A stretch of DNA of 64,000 nt from Enterobacteriaceae bacterium LSJC7 (GTDB lineage: Bacteria > Pseudomonadota > Gammaproteobacteria > Enterobacterales > Enterobacteriaceae), in assembly GCA_000302695.1 (NCBI GenBank), contig AMFN01000015.1:1-64000 (forward strand), in the 5' to 3' direction. The first letter of the stretch is position 1; each line of letters begins with the position of its first letter. Shown here piece by piece: positions 19,407-29,249 of the stretch. Made by a program: the position numbers and the translations under genes. Below the pieces are notes generated by a model. It saw nothing but the letters and a program-made list of their open reading frames with translations. It ran no database searches and was not told the DNA's origin.

Positions 19407-22400
19407 GTGAGGCGACTGCCGGGCATACTGCTACTCACGGGCGCAACGTTGGTGGTTGTTGTTGCGTTGCTGGTGAGTGGCCTGCGTTTGCTGTTGCCGC
19501 ATCTCAATACGTGGCGACCTGCGCTGGTGGAGAAAATTGAGCGTGCGGCGGGCGTGCCGGTTGCGGTTGGGCGTATTGATGCTGCCTGGCAGAATTTTGG
19601 CCCGACGCTGGATGTGCGCAATCTGCGTACCGGTCTTAAAGACGGCGGCAGCCTGGAAGTCCAGCGCGTCACGCTGGCGCTCGATATCTGGCAAAGCCTG
19701 CTGCACCTGCGCTGGCAGTTTCGCGATCTCACCTTTTACCAGCTACGCATGCACATCAACGAGCCGCTGGAGCAAAACAACGACGGCGAGATTGAACCCG
19801 GGCGCATTGCCGACCTGTTCCTCAACCAGTTTGACCATTTCGACCTGCGCGACAGCAATGTAAGCTTCGTGACGCCCTCCGGCCAGCGTGCCGACCTTGC
19901 CATTCCTCAGCTTACCTGGCTTAACAGCCGCAACCGCCACCGTGCCGAAGGGCAAATTAGCTTATCGAGCCTTACCGGCCAGCATGGCATTGTACGCATG
20001 CGTATGGACCTGCGTGACGAGCAGGGGCTACTGAGCAACGGTACGGTGTGGATGCAGGCAGACGATATCGACGTCACGCCGTGGCTCAGCCGCTGGCTGA
20101 ATGAAAAAATTGAACTCAGCGATGCACGTTTTAGCCTGGAAGGCTGGATGCAGGTGGACGGCGGCGTACCGAGCGGCGGTGACCTGTGGCTTAAGCAGGG
20201 CGGAGCCAGCTGGCCGGGGAGCGACAGCGCGCACCGTCTTACTGTTGATAACCTGACCGCGCACGTCAGCAAAATGGACGGCGGCTGGCAGGTTGCCGTG
20301 CCGGATACGCGCATCGCCATCGACGGGCAAAAGTGGCCGCGAGGCTCGCTGACGCTGGGTTGGCTCCCGGCGCAGCAGGCCGGAGGCCCGAACGGCGAGC
20401 GCAGTGAGGAACTGCGCGTGCGCGCCAGCAATATGCAGCTGGAGAAACTGGGGCCATTGCTGCCCGTGGCAGAAAAATTTGCGCCACGGGCAAGCGAAAT
20501 ATGGAAGACCATGCAGCCGCAGGGGCAGGTGGCGGCGCTGGCGCTGGATATCCCCCTTAGTCAGCCGCAGAAAACTCGCCTGCAAGGGCAGTGGAAAGAT
20601 GTTACCTGGCGGCAGTGGAAACTGTTGCCCGGCGTGGAGCACCTGGCGGGCAGCGTCAGCGGCAGCGTGGAAAACGGCCAGCTGGAAGTGGCGATGCAAA
20701 ATGCGCGCATGCCTTACAGCGGTGTGTTTCCTGCACCGCTGGAAATCGCGTCCGGCAAGGCGACCGTTGACTGGCGCAACAGCGAGCGTGGCTTTAGCCT
20801 GGTCGGTAAAAACATCGACGTACAGGCCAACGCGGTGTGGGCCAGCGGTGATTTTCGCTATGTTCAGCCAAAAGACGATGTACCGTGGCTGGGCATTCTT
20901 GCCGGGATCCGCACCACCGATGCCGGTCAGGCCTGGCGCTATTTCCCGGAAAACCTGATGGGCAAAAAGCTGGTGGATTACCTCAGCGGTGCTGTACAGG
21001 GAGGCCAGGTGGATAACGCCACGCTGGTCTACGGCGGCAACCCTAAATTATTCCCCTACAAGCACAATGAAGGGCAATTTGAAGTGCTGGTGCCGCTGCG
21101 TAACGCCACGTTTGCCTTCCAGCCCGACTGGCCTGCGTTGCAAAACCTGGACATTGAGCTCGACTTTCTCAATGACGGGCTGTGGATGAAGGCACCGGCA
21201 GTGATGCTCGGCGGCGTGAAGGCCACGGACCTGGCCGCCGCCATTCCCGATTATGCCCGTGAAAAGCTACTGATTGATGCCAATATTAATGGTCCTGGCG
21301 GCGCGGTTGGGCCGTACTTTAAAGACACGCCGCTGGATGACTCACTTGCCGCCGCGCTTGATGAGCTACAAATTGGCGGTGATGTGAGCGCTCGCTTACA
21401 TCTTGATATCCCGCTGGATGGCGAGCAGGTCACGGCTAAAGGTGATGTGCAGCTTCGCAACAACTCGCTGCTGATTAAACCCATCGACAGCACGCTCGAA
21501 AACCTCAGCGGCAGCTTCAGCTTTGAAAATGGCAACCTTGTCAGCAAACCGTTGACGGCACGCTGGTTTAATCAGCCGCTGAACCTGGATTTCACCACGC
21601 GTGAAGGACCGAAGGTCTATCAGGTGGGGGTTAACCTCAACGGCAACTGGCAACCGGCGGCAACCGGCGTCCTGCCGCCACCGGTCAATAAAGCACTCAA
21701 AGGCAGCGTGCCGTGGAAAGGCAACGTGGCCATCGACCTGCCTTATCACGCAAGCCCCAGCTATAACGTTGAGCTGAATGGCGACCTGAAGAATGTGAGC
21801 AGTCACTTACCTTCACCGTTGGCAAAAGCAGCGGGTGTCGTGCTGCCGGTCAATGTGGTTGCCAAAGGCGACCTGAAGCATTTTGACCTGACCGCTCGCG
21901 CAGGTGACAGCGGGCGCTTTAACAGTCGCTGGTTGCTGGGCGAAAAATTGCGCCTCGACCGCGCCATCTGGGTGACTGACAGCAAAACACAGCCAGCGCT
22001 GCCGCAAAATAGCGGCATTGAGCTGAACCTGCCGCCGCTTGACGGTGGTGAATGGCTGGCGCTGTTCCAGCAGGGCGCGGCGCAGGAAGTGAGTAACAGC
22101 GCTCAGTTGCCGCAGGCCGTCACGCTGCGCACACCGGCGCTGACGCTCGGTGGGCAGCGCTGGAACAACCTGAGCCTGGTGTCGCAGCCGGTAAGTGGCG
22201 GTACACGCGTGAGCGTGCAGGGGCGCGAGCTTAACGGCACGCTCGCCATGTACGACAGCACTACCTGGCAGGCGGATATCAAATACCTCTATTACAACCC
22301 AACTCAGGACAGCGCAGCCAACGGCGCCACGCCGTCAATCTTTGCGAGTAACTCACGCCTGGATTTTAGCCGTTGGCCGAATCTGGCGCTGCGCTGCGCG

Positions 22401-23201
22401 GAATGCTGGCTGTGGGGGCAGAAATACGGGCGCGTGGATGCCGATATTGCAATAAACGGCGACACGCTTAAGCTGAGCAACGGCGTGCTGGATACCGGCT
22501 TTGCGCGGCTTAATGCCGATGGCGAATGGGTGAACCGTCCTGACGGGCAGCGCACGTCGCTGAAGGGCAAACTTAAAGGCAAGCGCATCGATTCTGCCGT
22601 GAATTTCTTTGGTGCGAACAGCCCCATTCAGGGGGCGTCGTTCGATGTCGATTACGATTTGCACTGGCGCAACGCGCCCTGGAAGCCAGAAGAAGCTACG
22701 CTAAACGGCATTTTACGTGGCAGCCTCGGCAAAGGTGAAATTGCCGAGCTGGGAACCGGTCACGCAGGCCAGGTACTGCGCCTGCTGAGCTTTGATGCAC
22801 TGATGCGCAAGCTGCGTTTTGACTTCAGCGACACCTTTGGCGATGGCTTCTATTTTGATGGTATCCGCAGCAACGCCTGGATAAAGGACGGTATCCTGCA
22901 CACTGACGATACCCTGATAGACGGCCTGGAAGCGGATATCGCCATGAAAGGCACCGTCAATCTGGTCAGGCGCGAGTTGAACGTTGAAGCCGTCGTGGCC
23001 CCCGAAATTTCTGCAACCGTCGGCGTGGCAGCGGCCTTTGCGGTGAACCCGATAGTCGGCGCAGCCGTGTTTGCCGCCAGCAAGGTGCTGGGGCCGCTGT
23101 GGGGCAAAATCTCGGTGCTGCGCTATCGCATCACCGGGCCGATTGACCAGCCGCAGATTAATGAAGTGTTACGCCAGCCGCGCGCGAGTGGCGCAAAATA
23201 G
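19407..23201 (+). CDS. yhdP: AsmA-like phospholipid transport protein YhdP
   Basis: A very large envelope protein of the AsmA-like/TAM family, thought to bridge the periplasm and move phospholipids to the outer membrane, redundantly with TamB and YdbH. 1264 residues (E. coli 1266). One N-terminal membrane segment (about 7-30), repeated beta-strand segments (DUF3971 and AsmA-like regions) forming a long hydrophobic groove, and a C-terminal AsmA-type domain ending in FAVNPIVGAAVFAASKVLG and the hydrophilic tail. The start is GTG at 19407 with AAGGAG 9 nt before. It follows rng by 31 nt. Confidence 0.95.
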   Translation: MRRLPGILLLTGATLVVVVALLVSGLRLLLPHLNTWRPALVEKIERAAGVPVAVGRIDAAWQNFGPTLDVRNLRTGLKDGGSLEVQRVTLALDIWQSLLHLRWQFRDLTFYQLRMHINEPLEQNNDGEIEPGRIADLFLNQFDHFDLRDSNVSFVTPSGQRADLAIPQLTWLNSRNRHRAEGQISLSSLTGQHGIVRMRMDLRDEQGLLSNGTVWMQADDIDVTPWLSRWLNEKIELSDARFSLEGWMQVDGGVPSGGDLWLKQGGASWPGSDSAHRLTVDNLTAHVSKMDGGWQVAVPDTRIAIDGQKWPRGSLTLGWLPAQQAGGPNGERSEELRVRASNMQLEKLGPLLPVAEKFAPRASEIWKTMQPQGQVAALALDIPLSQPQKTRLQGQWKDVTWRQWKLLPGVEHLAGSVSGSVENGQLEVAMQNARMPYSGVFPAPLEIASGKATVDWRNSERGFSLVGKNIDVQANAVWASGDFRYVQPKDDVPWLGILAGIRTTDAGQAWRYFPENLMGKKLVDYLSGAVQGGQVDNATLVYGGNPKLFPYKHNEGQFEVLVPLRNATFAFQPDWPALQNLDIELDFLNDGLWMKAPAVMLGGVKATDLAAAIPDYAREKLLIDANINGPGGAVGPYFKDTPLDDSLAAALDELQIGGDVSARLHLDIPLDGEQVTAKGDVQLRNNSLLIKPIDSTLENLSGSFSFENGNLVSKPLTARWFNQPLNLDFTTREGPKVYQVGVNLNGNWQPAATGVLPPPVNKALKGSVPWKGNVAIDLPYHASPSYNVELNGDLKNVSSHLPSPLAKAAGVVLPVNVVAKGDLKHFDLTARAGDSGRFNSRWLLGEKLRLDRAIWVTDSKTQPALPQNSGIELNLPPLDGGEWLALFQQGAAQEVSNSAQLPQAVTLRTPALTLGGQRWNNLSLVSQPVSGGTRVSVQGRELNGTLAMYDSTTWQADIKYLYYNPTQDSAANGATPSIFASNSRLDFSRWPNLALRCAECWLWGQKYGRVDADIAINGDTLKLSNGVLDTGFARLNADGEWVNRPDGQRTSLKGKLKGKRIDSAVNFFGANSPIQGASFDVDYDLHWRNAPWKPEEATLNGILRGSLGKGEIAELGTGHAGQVLRLLSFDALMRKLRFDFSDTFGDGFYFDGIRSNAWIKDGILHTDDTLIDGLEADIAMKGTVNLVRRELNVEAVVAPEISATVGVAAAFAVNPIVGAAVFAASKVLGPLWGKISVLRYRITGPIDQPQINEVLRQPRASGAK

Positions 23202-23406
23202 CGTCGGTGTGGCTGTCTGATCCACGCTTTACAGGGGCGGCGGGCGGTTAACGCTCTGGCGCCCGTATACCTTGTGCCGCGCATCATGTAAAAAAGCGCG
23301 GCAAAATGCCTGGGCGCGCGTGCTTTAAGTTGACGTGAGCCGTGGATTATCCCAGGCTCACCAGATACCCCATCGCTGGGACAATAAAACGAATGAGTAA
23401 TGAATA

Positions 23407-24855
23407 ATGAGTCTGACGCTGGTTAGTGAACAACTGCTCGGGGCGCACGGCCTGAGCCATCAGGATCTGTTTTCCATTCTTGGGCAACTTTCCGAGCGCC
23501 GTCTTGACTACGGCGACCTCTATTTTCAGTCCAGCTACCATGAGTCCTGGGTATTAGAAGACCGCATTATCAAGGACGGCTCTTATAACATCGACCAGGG
23601 GGTCGGCGTGCGTGCGGTCAGCGGCGAGAAAACCGGTTTCGCCTATGCCGACCAGATTAACCTGCAGGCGCTGGAGCAAAGCGCGCAGGCAGCGCGCAGC
23701 ATTGTGATGGAGCAGGGCGAAGGTCGCGCCCGGGCGCTGGGTGAAGTAACTCATAAATCCCTGTATACCGCCGTTGACCCGCTCACCAGCCTGACGCGTG
23801 AAGAGAAGCTGGATATCCTCAAGCGTGTTGATGCAGTGGCGCGTGCCGCCGACAGCCGCGTGCAGGAAGTCAACGCCAGCCTGACCGGGGTTTATGAACT
23901 GATTCTGGTCGCTGCTACCGACGGTACGCTGGCGGCAGATGTGCGCCCGCTGGTGCGCCTTTCTGTGAGTGTGCAGGTTGAGCAGGACGGCAAGCGCGAG
24001 CGCGGCTCCAGCGGTGGCGGCGGTCGCTTTGGCTATGAATGGTTCCTTGAGACTACAGAAGACGGCGACGTGCGCGCCGATGCCTGGGCGAAAGAAGCCG
24101 TACGTATGGCGCTGGTCAACCTCTCTGCCGTCGCGGCACCGGCTGGCACGCTGCCGGTGGTGCTGGGTGCTGGCTGGCCGGGCGTGTTGCTGCATGAAGC
24201 GGTCGGCCACGGTCTGGAAGGCGACTTCAACCGCCGTGGTACGTCGGTATTTAGCGGACAAGTGGGTGAGCTGGTGGCGTCTTCGCTGTGCACTGTGGTG
24301 GATGACGGCACCATGCAAAACCGCCGTGGCTCTATTTCCATTGATGATGAAGGTGTGCCGGGCCAGTACAACGTACTGATCGAAAACGGTGTGCTGAAAG
24401 GCTACATGCAGGACAAACTTAACGCGCGTCTGATGGGCGTGGCACCGACCGGCAACGGCCGCCGTGAGTCCTATGCGCATCTGCCGATGCCGCGCATGAC
24501 CAACACCTACATGTTGGCCGGGAAATCCACGCCGCAGGAAATCATTGAATCCGTTGAGTACGGGATTTTTGCCCCGAACTTCGGCGGCGGCCAGGTGGAT
24601 ATTACTTCCGGCAAGTTTGTGTTCTCCACCTCTGAGGCTTACCTGATTGAGAAAGGGAAAGTCACAACGCCGGTGAAAGGGGCAACACTGATTGGCTCAG
24701 GCATTGAAGCCATGCAGCAAATCTCGATGGTGGGTAACGACCTGCGCCTGGATAACGGCGTGGGCGTGTGTGGCAAAGAAGGCCAAAGCCTGCCGGTCGG
24801 CGTTGGTCAGCCGACGCTGAAGGTTGATAACCTCACCGTGGGCGGCACTGCCTGA
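23407..24855 (+). CDS. tldD: metalloprotease subunit TldD
   Basis: Forms a heterodimeric zinc protease with TldE (PmbA, not in this window) that degrades unfolded peptides, including CcdA and the microcin B17 leader. 482 residues (E. coli 481). The zinc-binding motif HEAVGH is at 263-268 and lies in [20 protein letters not shown]; the third ligand is expected in the C-terminal half. The 205-base gap between yhdP and tldD carries no gene that I recognise; some enterics have a nitrilase there. Closed by the terminator at 24862. Confidence 0.96.
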   Translation: MSLTLVSEQLLGAHGLSHQDLFSILGQLSERRLDYGDLYFQSSYHESWVLEDRIIKDGSYNIDQGVGVRAVSGEKTGFAYADQINLQALEQSAQAARSIVMEQGEGRARALGEVTHKSLYTAVDPLTSLTREEKLDILKRVDAVARAADSRVQEVNASLTGVYELILVAATDGTLAADVRPLVRLSVSVQVEQDGKRERGSSGGGGRFGYEWFLETTEDGDVRADAWAKEAVRMALVNLSAVAAPAGTLPVVLGAGWPGVLLHEAVGHGLEGDFNRRGTSVFSGQVGELVASSLCTVVDDGTMQNRRGSISIDDEGVPGQYNVLIENGVLKGYMQDKLNARLMGVAPTGNGRRESYAHLPMPRMTNTYMLAGKSTPQEIIESVEYGIFAPNFGGGQVDITSGKFVFSTSEAYLIEKGKVTTPVKGATLIGSGIEAMQQISMVGNDLRLDNGVGVCGKEGQSLPVGVGQPTLKVDNLTVGGTA

Positions 24856-24861
24856 TTCTCC

Positions 24862-24892
24862 ATCCCCTCGCGCCCGCGAGGGGATTATTTTT
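24862..24892 (+). terminator. tldD terminator
   Basis: A 10-bp perfect stem ATCCCCTCGC/GCGAGGGGAT with a 4-nt loop, followed by TATTTTTT. It lies between the convergent genes tldD and aaeR. Confidence 0.92.
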
Positions 24893-24943
24893 TCACATAT
24901 CCACCCCGTTGCGTATCGTCGTCCCTTCGCGTGCGCGAAATGA

Positions 24944-25882
24944 TTATCCTTCCACCAGACTGCCGCTTTGTCCGCGCATGTCCTGGTAGAGCTTCGCCAC
25001 ATTCACAAAATACTCGGTCAGATAGTTGATGCACACCTGCACCTTCAGCGGCAGCTTGTCTTTTTCGGTGTACAGCGCATAGACCGGGCGCGGATCGGAC
25101 TGGTAGCGCGGCAGCAGGATCTCCAGCTCACCGCGGTTAACCTGATCGATAACCCACATCAGCGGCACGTAGGCTATTCCGGCTCCGGCTGAGATCCAGC
25201 GCGTCAGCGTCATCGGATCGTTAGTGATAAAGCGGCCTTCCGGCGTCAGGCGTGTGGAGATCCCCTCCGGTGCGATAAGCTCAAACTCGTTGTCGGGACG
25301 TACGCTGTAGGTAAGCCAGGTATGGTTAGCCAGGTCGGCGGGCTTTTCTGGAGCGTCGTATTGCACCAGATAACTTTTTGCGGCACACACCACCATCGGC
25401 ATTGCGCCGAGCTTGCGCGAAAACAGGCTCGAATCCTGAAGCGTACCGACGCGAATCACCAGGTCCAGCCCGTCGGCGATTAAATCCGGCGCCGGGATGC
25501 CGGTCACCAGGTTAACGGTCAGGCCTGGGTATTCTTTGAGCATATCGGCGGTCATGCCCGCCAGCACATTTTGTGCCATGGTTGAAGAACTGCCGATGCG
25601 TAGCGTGCCGGTGGGGGTATTGTTAAAGGCGTAAAGCTGCTCGTGTACATCCTGCACTTCGTGCAGCATTTTACGGCAACCCTGGTAGTAAATCTTGCCG
25701 GCTTCGGTAAGGCCAATGCTGCGCGTGCTGCGGTTAAGCAGCTTAACTTGTAACTCATCTTCCAGGCGCGACACGGTCTGGCTGATAGAGGAGACACTCA
25801 TTTGCAGTTGTCTGGCGGCCGCCGTAAAAGAGCCGTGCTCGACCACTTTTGCGAACACCGACATGCGTTTTAATCGTTCCAT
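24944..25882 (-). CDS. aaeR: LysR-type regulator AaeR
   Basis: Activates the divergent aaeXAB efflux genes in response to aromatic carboxylic acids such as p-hydroxybenzoate. 312 residues, three more than E. coli. An N-terminal winged helix-turn-helix (about 1-60, SFTAAARQLQMSVSSISQTV) is followed by a two-lobed effector-binding domain (about 90-300, TLRIGSSSTMAQN, DLVIRVGTLQDSSLFSRKLG). The divergent arrangement with aaeX over a 181-bp intergenic region is typical of LysR autoregulation. Confidence 0.95.
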   Translation of the reverse strand: MERLKRMSVFAKVVEHGSFTAAARQLQMSVSSISQTVSRLEDELQVKLLNRSTRSIGLTEAGKIYYQGCRKMLHEVQDVHEQLYAFNNTPTGTLRIGSSSTMAQNVLAGMTADMLKEYPGLTVNLVTGIPAPDLIADGLDLVIRVGTLQDSSLFSRKLGAMPMVVCAAKSYLVQYDAPEKPADLANHTWLTYSVRPDNEFELIAPEGISTRLTPEGRFITNDPMTLTRWISAGAGIAYVPLMWVIDQVNRGELEILLPRYQSDPRPVYALYTEKDKLPLKVQVCINYLTEYFVNVAKLYQDMRGQSGSLVEG

Positions 25883-25900
25883 TGTTCACTCTGGCTTAAA

Positions 25901-25916
25901 AGTGATTTAGATCACA
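25901..25916 (+). promoter_or_regulatory. CRP-like site between aaeR and aaeX
   Basis: AGTGA-TTTAGA-TCACA, differing from the CRP half-site consensus by one base, with an inner perfect palindrome GTGATxxxATCAC. It is 18 bp before the aaeR start and about 150 bp before aaeX; the AT-rich run at 25946-25962 could hold the aaeX -10. Which gene it controls cannot be told from spacing. Confidence 0.6.
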
Positions 25917-26063
25917 CATTATAGATAACAGGCTCACAGTTACGGTAATATATTATTATTAACAAAACCAACACCGCGCTCTCGCCCGGCCAACCCAGGC
26001 CATTATTAAGCTGTGGTGAGTGGTTAACAAGAAACTGTCACCTGCTTCTCTTCCAGGATTAAC

Positions 26064-26267
26064 ATGAGCTTATTTCCGGTTATCGTGGTGTTTGGCCTGT
26101 CCTTCCCACCGATATTCGTTGAGCTGCTGCTGTCGCTGGCGCTGTTCTGGCTGGTCAGGAGCTTGCTTACCCCTACAGGCGTCTACGACTTCGTCTGGCA
26201 TCCGGCGTTGTTCAATACGGCGCTCTACTGCTGTCTTTTCTGGCTTGTCTCGCGTCTGTTTGTCTGA
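26064..26267 (+). CDS. aaeX: AaeX small membrane protein
   Basis: 67 residues, with two hydrophobic segments (about 4-30 and 42-65), DUF1656 family; E. coli AaeX has the same length. It is the first gene of the aaeXAB efflux operon; its role is unknown and it is not strictly needed for transport in E. coli. aaeA begins 7 nt after its stop. Confidence 0.93.
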   Translation: MSLFPVIVVFGLSFPPIFVELLLSLALFWLVRSLLTPTGVYDFVWHPALFNTALYCCLFWLVSRLFV

Positions 26268-26274
26268 GGTTGAT

Positions 26275-27204
26275 GTGAAAACACTAACAAGAAAAATCTC
26301 CCGCACCGCGATTACGCTGGTGCTGGTACTGATTGCCTTCATCGCTATTTTTCGTATATGGAGCTTTTACACCGAATCGCCCTGGACGCGCGACGCACGT
26401 TTTACCGCTGATGTTGTGGCTATCGCGCCGGATGTGGCCGGGCTTATCACCAGCGTCAACGTACATGACAATGAACTGGTGAAAAAAGGCGACGTGCTGT
26501 TCACCATTGACCAGCCGCGCTACGAGCAGGCGCTGGCTCAGGCCGACGCCGATGTGAGCTACTACCAGTCGCTGGTCAGTGAAAAACGCCGCGAAGCCGG
26601 ACGTCGCAATCGCTTAGGTATACAGGCGATGTCGCGTGAAGAAATCGATCAGTCCAACAACGATTTGCAAACCACGCAGCACCAGTTGGCCAGAGCGCAG
26701 GCCACGCGTTCACTGGCAAAACTGGATCTTGAGCGTACCGTGATTCGCGCGCCAGCCGACGGCTGGATAACCAACCTCAATGTTTACGCTGGTGAGTTCA
26801 TCACGCGCGGCGCCACGGCGGTGGCGCTGGTGAAAAAAGACACCTTCTACGTGCTGGCCTATATGGAAGAAACCAAACTTGACGGCGTGCGCCCCGGCCA
26901 CCGCGTAGAAATTACGCCACTTGGCGGCAATGATGTGCTGACCGGTACCGTTGAGAGCGTGGCTGCGGGCGTGACCAATGCCAGCAGCACGCGCGACAGC
27001 AAAGGTATGGCAACCGTGGACTCCAACCTGGAATGGGTACGTCTGGCCCAGCGCGTGCCGGTACGTATCCGTCTGGATAAGCAAACCGGTAATCTCTATC
27101 CATCGGGAACCACGGCGACGGTGGTGGTCACCGGCAAAGACCGCGCCCGTGAAGATATGTCGCCGTTTATGAAACTCATGCATCGCCTGCGTGAATTTGG
27201 TTGA
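26275..27204 (+). CDS. aaeA: p-hydroxybenzoic acid efflux pump, membrane fusion subunit AaeA
   Basis: The periplasmic adaptor of the AaeAB pump for aromatic carboxylic acids. The GTG at 26275 ([11 protein letters not shown]) gives 309 residues (E. coli 310) and has an AGGT site; the frame is open further upstream but overlaps aaeX. An N-terminal membrane anchor (about 10-30), a lipoyl/barrel-sandwich half ([20 protein letters not shown]-type region, about 50-75), a short alpha-hairpin (85-155) and a beta-barrel domain are seen, as in the HlyD/EmrA group. The last codons overlap the leader of aaeB. Confidence 0.93.
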   Translation: MKTLTRKISRTAITLVLVLIAFIAIFRIWSFYTESPWTRDARFTADVVAIAPDVAGLITSVNVHDNELVKKGDVLFTIDQPRYEQALAQADADVSYYQSLVSEKRREAGRRNRLGIQAMSREEIDQSNNDLQTTQHQLARAQATRSLAKLDLERTVIRAPADGWITNLNVYAGEFITRGATAVALVKKDTFYVLAYMEETKLDGVRPGHRVEITPLGGNDVLTGTVESVAAGVTNASSTRDSKGMATVDSNLEWVRLAQRVPVRIRLDKQTGNLYPSGTTATVVVTGKDRAREDMSPFMKLMHRLREFG

Positions 27205-27209
27205 TTGAT

Positions 27210-29177
27210 ATGGGTTCTTTCGCCATCTCCCGTCTGCATCTGCGCTTTGCGACCAAGCTTGCCTGCGCGGTGGTGCTGGCGCTGTTTGTCGGTTTCCACT
27301 TTCAGCTGCAAACTCCGCGCTGGGCGGTAATGACGGCTGCGCTGGTTGCCGCCGGTCCGGCGTTTGCCGCAGGCGGCGAGCCCTATTCCGGCGCCATTCG
27401 CTACCGTGGGATGCTGCGTATCATCGGCACCTTTATCGGCTGCATTGGTGCGCTTATCATTATCACCTCGCTCATCCGTGCGCCGGTGGTCATGCTGCTG
27501 GTGGCCTGTATCTGGGCGGGGTTTTGTACCTGGATTTCCTCACTGGTGCGCGTTGAGAACTCCTATGCGTGGGGGCTTTCCGGCTATACCGCACTCATTA
27601 TCATCATCAGCATTGAGCACGCACCGCTGACCACGCCGCAGTTTGCCATTGAACGCTGTAGCGAAATCGTTATCGGGATCGTGTGCGCGATTGTGGCCGA
27701 TCTACTGTTCTCACCGCGTTCAATTAAACAGGAGATCGACAAAGAGCTGGATGCGCTGCTGGTAGATCAATACCGGCTGATGCAGTTGTGCATTGCGCAT
27801 GAAGACCGTGAGGAAGTGGACAAGGCCTGGAGCGGGCTGGTGCGCCGCACGGCAGCACTCGAAGGCATGCAGAGTAACCTGAATATGGAGTCATCGCGCT
27901 GGGTGCGTGCTAATCGTCGTTTGTCCGTCATTAACACGCTGTCGCTGACCATGATTACTCAGGCTTGTGAAACCTTCCTGATCCAGAACACTCGCCCAGA
28001 AGCGATTGCGGACGAGTTTCGCGAACTGTTTGCCGAGCCAGTCGAAACGGCAGCGGATGTCCACAAGCACCTTAAGCGTATCCGCCGGATCTTTTCCTGG
28101 ACCGGCGAGCACGGCACGCCAGTGACGCTCTACAGTTGGGTAGGGGCAGCCACCCGCTATCTGCTGATTAAACGCGGCGTAGTCAGCAACACGCGCATCA
28201 GCGCGGTAGAAGAAGAGGTATTAAACGGCGAAGCCGTAGTCAGAGCAGAATCTGCCGAACGTCACCACGCCATGATTAACTTCTGGCGCACTACCGTCTC
28301 TTGTATTCTCGGCACGCTGTTCTGGCTGTGGACTGGCTGGACCTCCGGCAGCGCGGCTATGGTGATGATTGCGGTTGTGACCTCACTGGCGATGCGCCTG
28401 CCCAACCCTAAAATGGTGGCGCTGGACTTTGTCTACGGCATGCTGGCCGCACTACCGATTGGCGCATTCTATTTTCTGGTGGTCATGCCCAACACGCAGC
28501 AAAGCATGCTGCTCTTGTGCATCAGCCTGGCACTGCTGGCGTTCTTTATCGGTATTGAGGTGCAAAAGCGGCGTCTCGGCTCGCTTGGCGCGCTGGCGGG
28601 TACTATCAACATCCTGGTGCTGGATAACCCTATGACCTTTCAGTTCAGCACCTTCCTCGACAGCGCTCTGGGCCAGCTGGTGGGTGTGGTGCTGGCGATG
28701 ATGGTTATCCTGCTGATTCGCGATAACTCGCGCGAGCGCACTGGTCGCACGCTTCTTAACCAGTTTGTGTCGGCGGCGGTATCGGCAATGACCACCAACA
28801 CCGCACGGCGCAAAGAGAACCATCTGCCCGCGCTGTACCATCAGCTGTTTTTACTGCTCAACAAATTCCCCGGCGATATCGCCAAATTTCGCCTGGCGCT
28901 GACGCTGATCATTGCTCACCAGCGCCTGCGCGACGCCCCTATACCGGTCAACGATGACCTGTCAGCCTTCCACCGTAAGTTACGCCATACCGCTGACCGG
29001 GTGATAAGCGCCAGTAGCGATGAGAAGCGCGCCCTGCGCTTTCAGACGCTGCTTGATGAGCTGGTCATTTACCAACAGAAGCTGCACCACTGGGATGCAC
29101 CGCTCCAGGTCACTGAGCCGGTTGAGCGTCTGACCAGTATCCTCAATAAATACAAACACGCCCTCACCGAAAGCTGA
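27210..29177 (+). CDS. aaeB: p-hydroxybenzoic acid efflux pump subunit AaeB
   Basis: The inner-membrane transporter of the aromatic acid exporter (ArAE/FUSC) family. The ATG at 27210 ([11 protein letters not shown]) gives 655 residues, exactly the E. coli length. Two bundles of about five to six membrane segments each (about 15-160 and 370-510) enclose a cytoplasmic domain; family motifs include [20 protein letters not shown] near the N-terminus and [20 protein letters not shown] in the second half. The start lies 5 nt after the aaeA stop, so it is coupled with AaeA. A hairpin terminator follows. Confidence 0.95.
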   Translation: MGSFAISRLHLRFATKLACAVVLALFVGFHFQLQTPRWAVMTAALVAAGPAFAAGGEPYSGAIRYRGMLRIIGTFIGCIGALIIITSLIRAPVVMLLVACIWAGFCTWISSLVRVENSYAWGLSGYTALIIIISIEHAPLTTPQFAIERCSEIVIGIVCAIVADLLFSPRSIKQEIDKELDALLVDQYRLMQLCIAHEDREEVDKAWSGLVRRTAALEGMQSNLNMESSRWVRANRRLSVINTLSLTMITQACETFLIQNTRPEAIADEFRELFAEPVETAADVHKHLKRIRRIFSWTGEHGTPVTLYSWVGAATRYLLIKRGVVSNTRISAVEEEVLNGEAVVRAESAERHHAMINFWRTTVSCILGTLFWLWTGWTSGSAAMVMIAVVTSLAMRLPNPKMVALDFVYGMLAALPIGAFYFLVVMPNTQQSMLLLCISLALLAFFIGIEVQKRRLGSLGALAGTINILVLDNPMTFQFSTFLDSALGQLVGVVLAMMVILLIRDNSRERTGRTLLNQFVSAAVSAMTTNTARRKENHLPALYHQLFLLLNKFPGDIAKFRLALTLIIAHQRLRDAPIPVNDDLSAFHRKLRHTADRVISASSDEKRALRFQTLLDELVIYQQKLHHWDAPLQVTEPVERLTSILNKYKHALTES

Positions 29178-29181
29178 TAAC

Positions 29182-29203
29182 GCCGACGCTCTGCGTCGGC
29201 TTT
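29182..29203 (+). terminator. terminator after aaeB
   Basis: Stem GCCGACGC/GCGTCGGC with a TCT loop, then only three T. It is probably leaky; the dehydrogenase gene starts 47 nt further on and has no obvious promoter of its own. Confidence 0.65.
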
Positions 29204-29249
29204 CCTATACTTACAGCCAGACCACGGCGCTATCAGTCAGGAGGAGAAT

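Noticed and set aside
23202-23406. Nitrilase gene or remnant between yhdP and tldD
   Set aside because: Only 205 bases with no readable nitrilase fragment in any frame.
23554-24480. 308-codon open frame opposite tldD
   Set aside because: Shadow frame of a conserved gene, with no family resemblance and no start signal.
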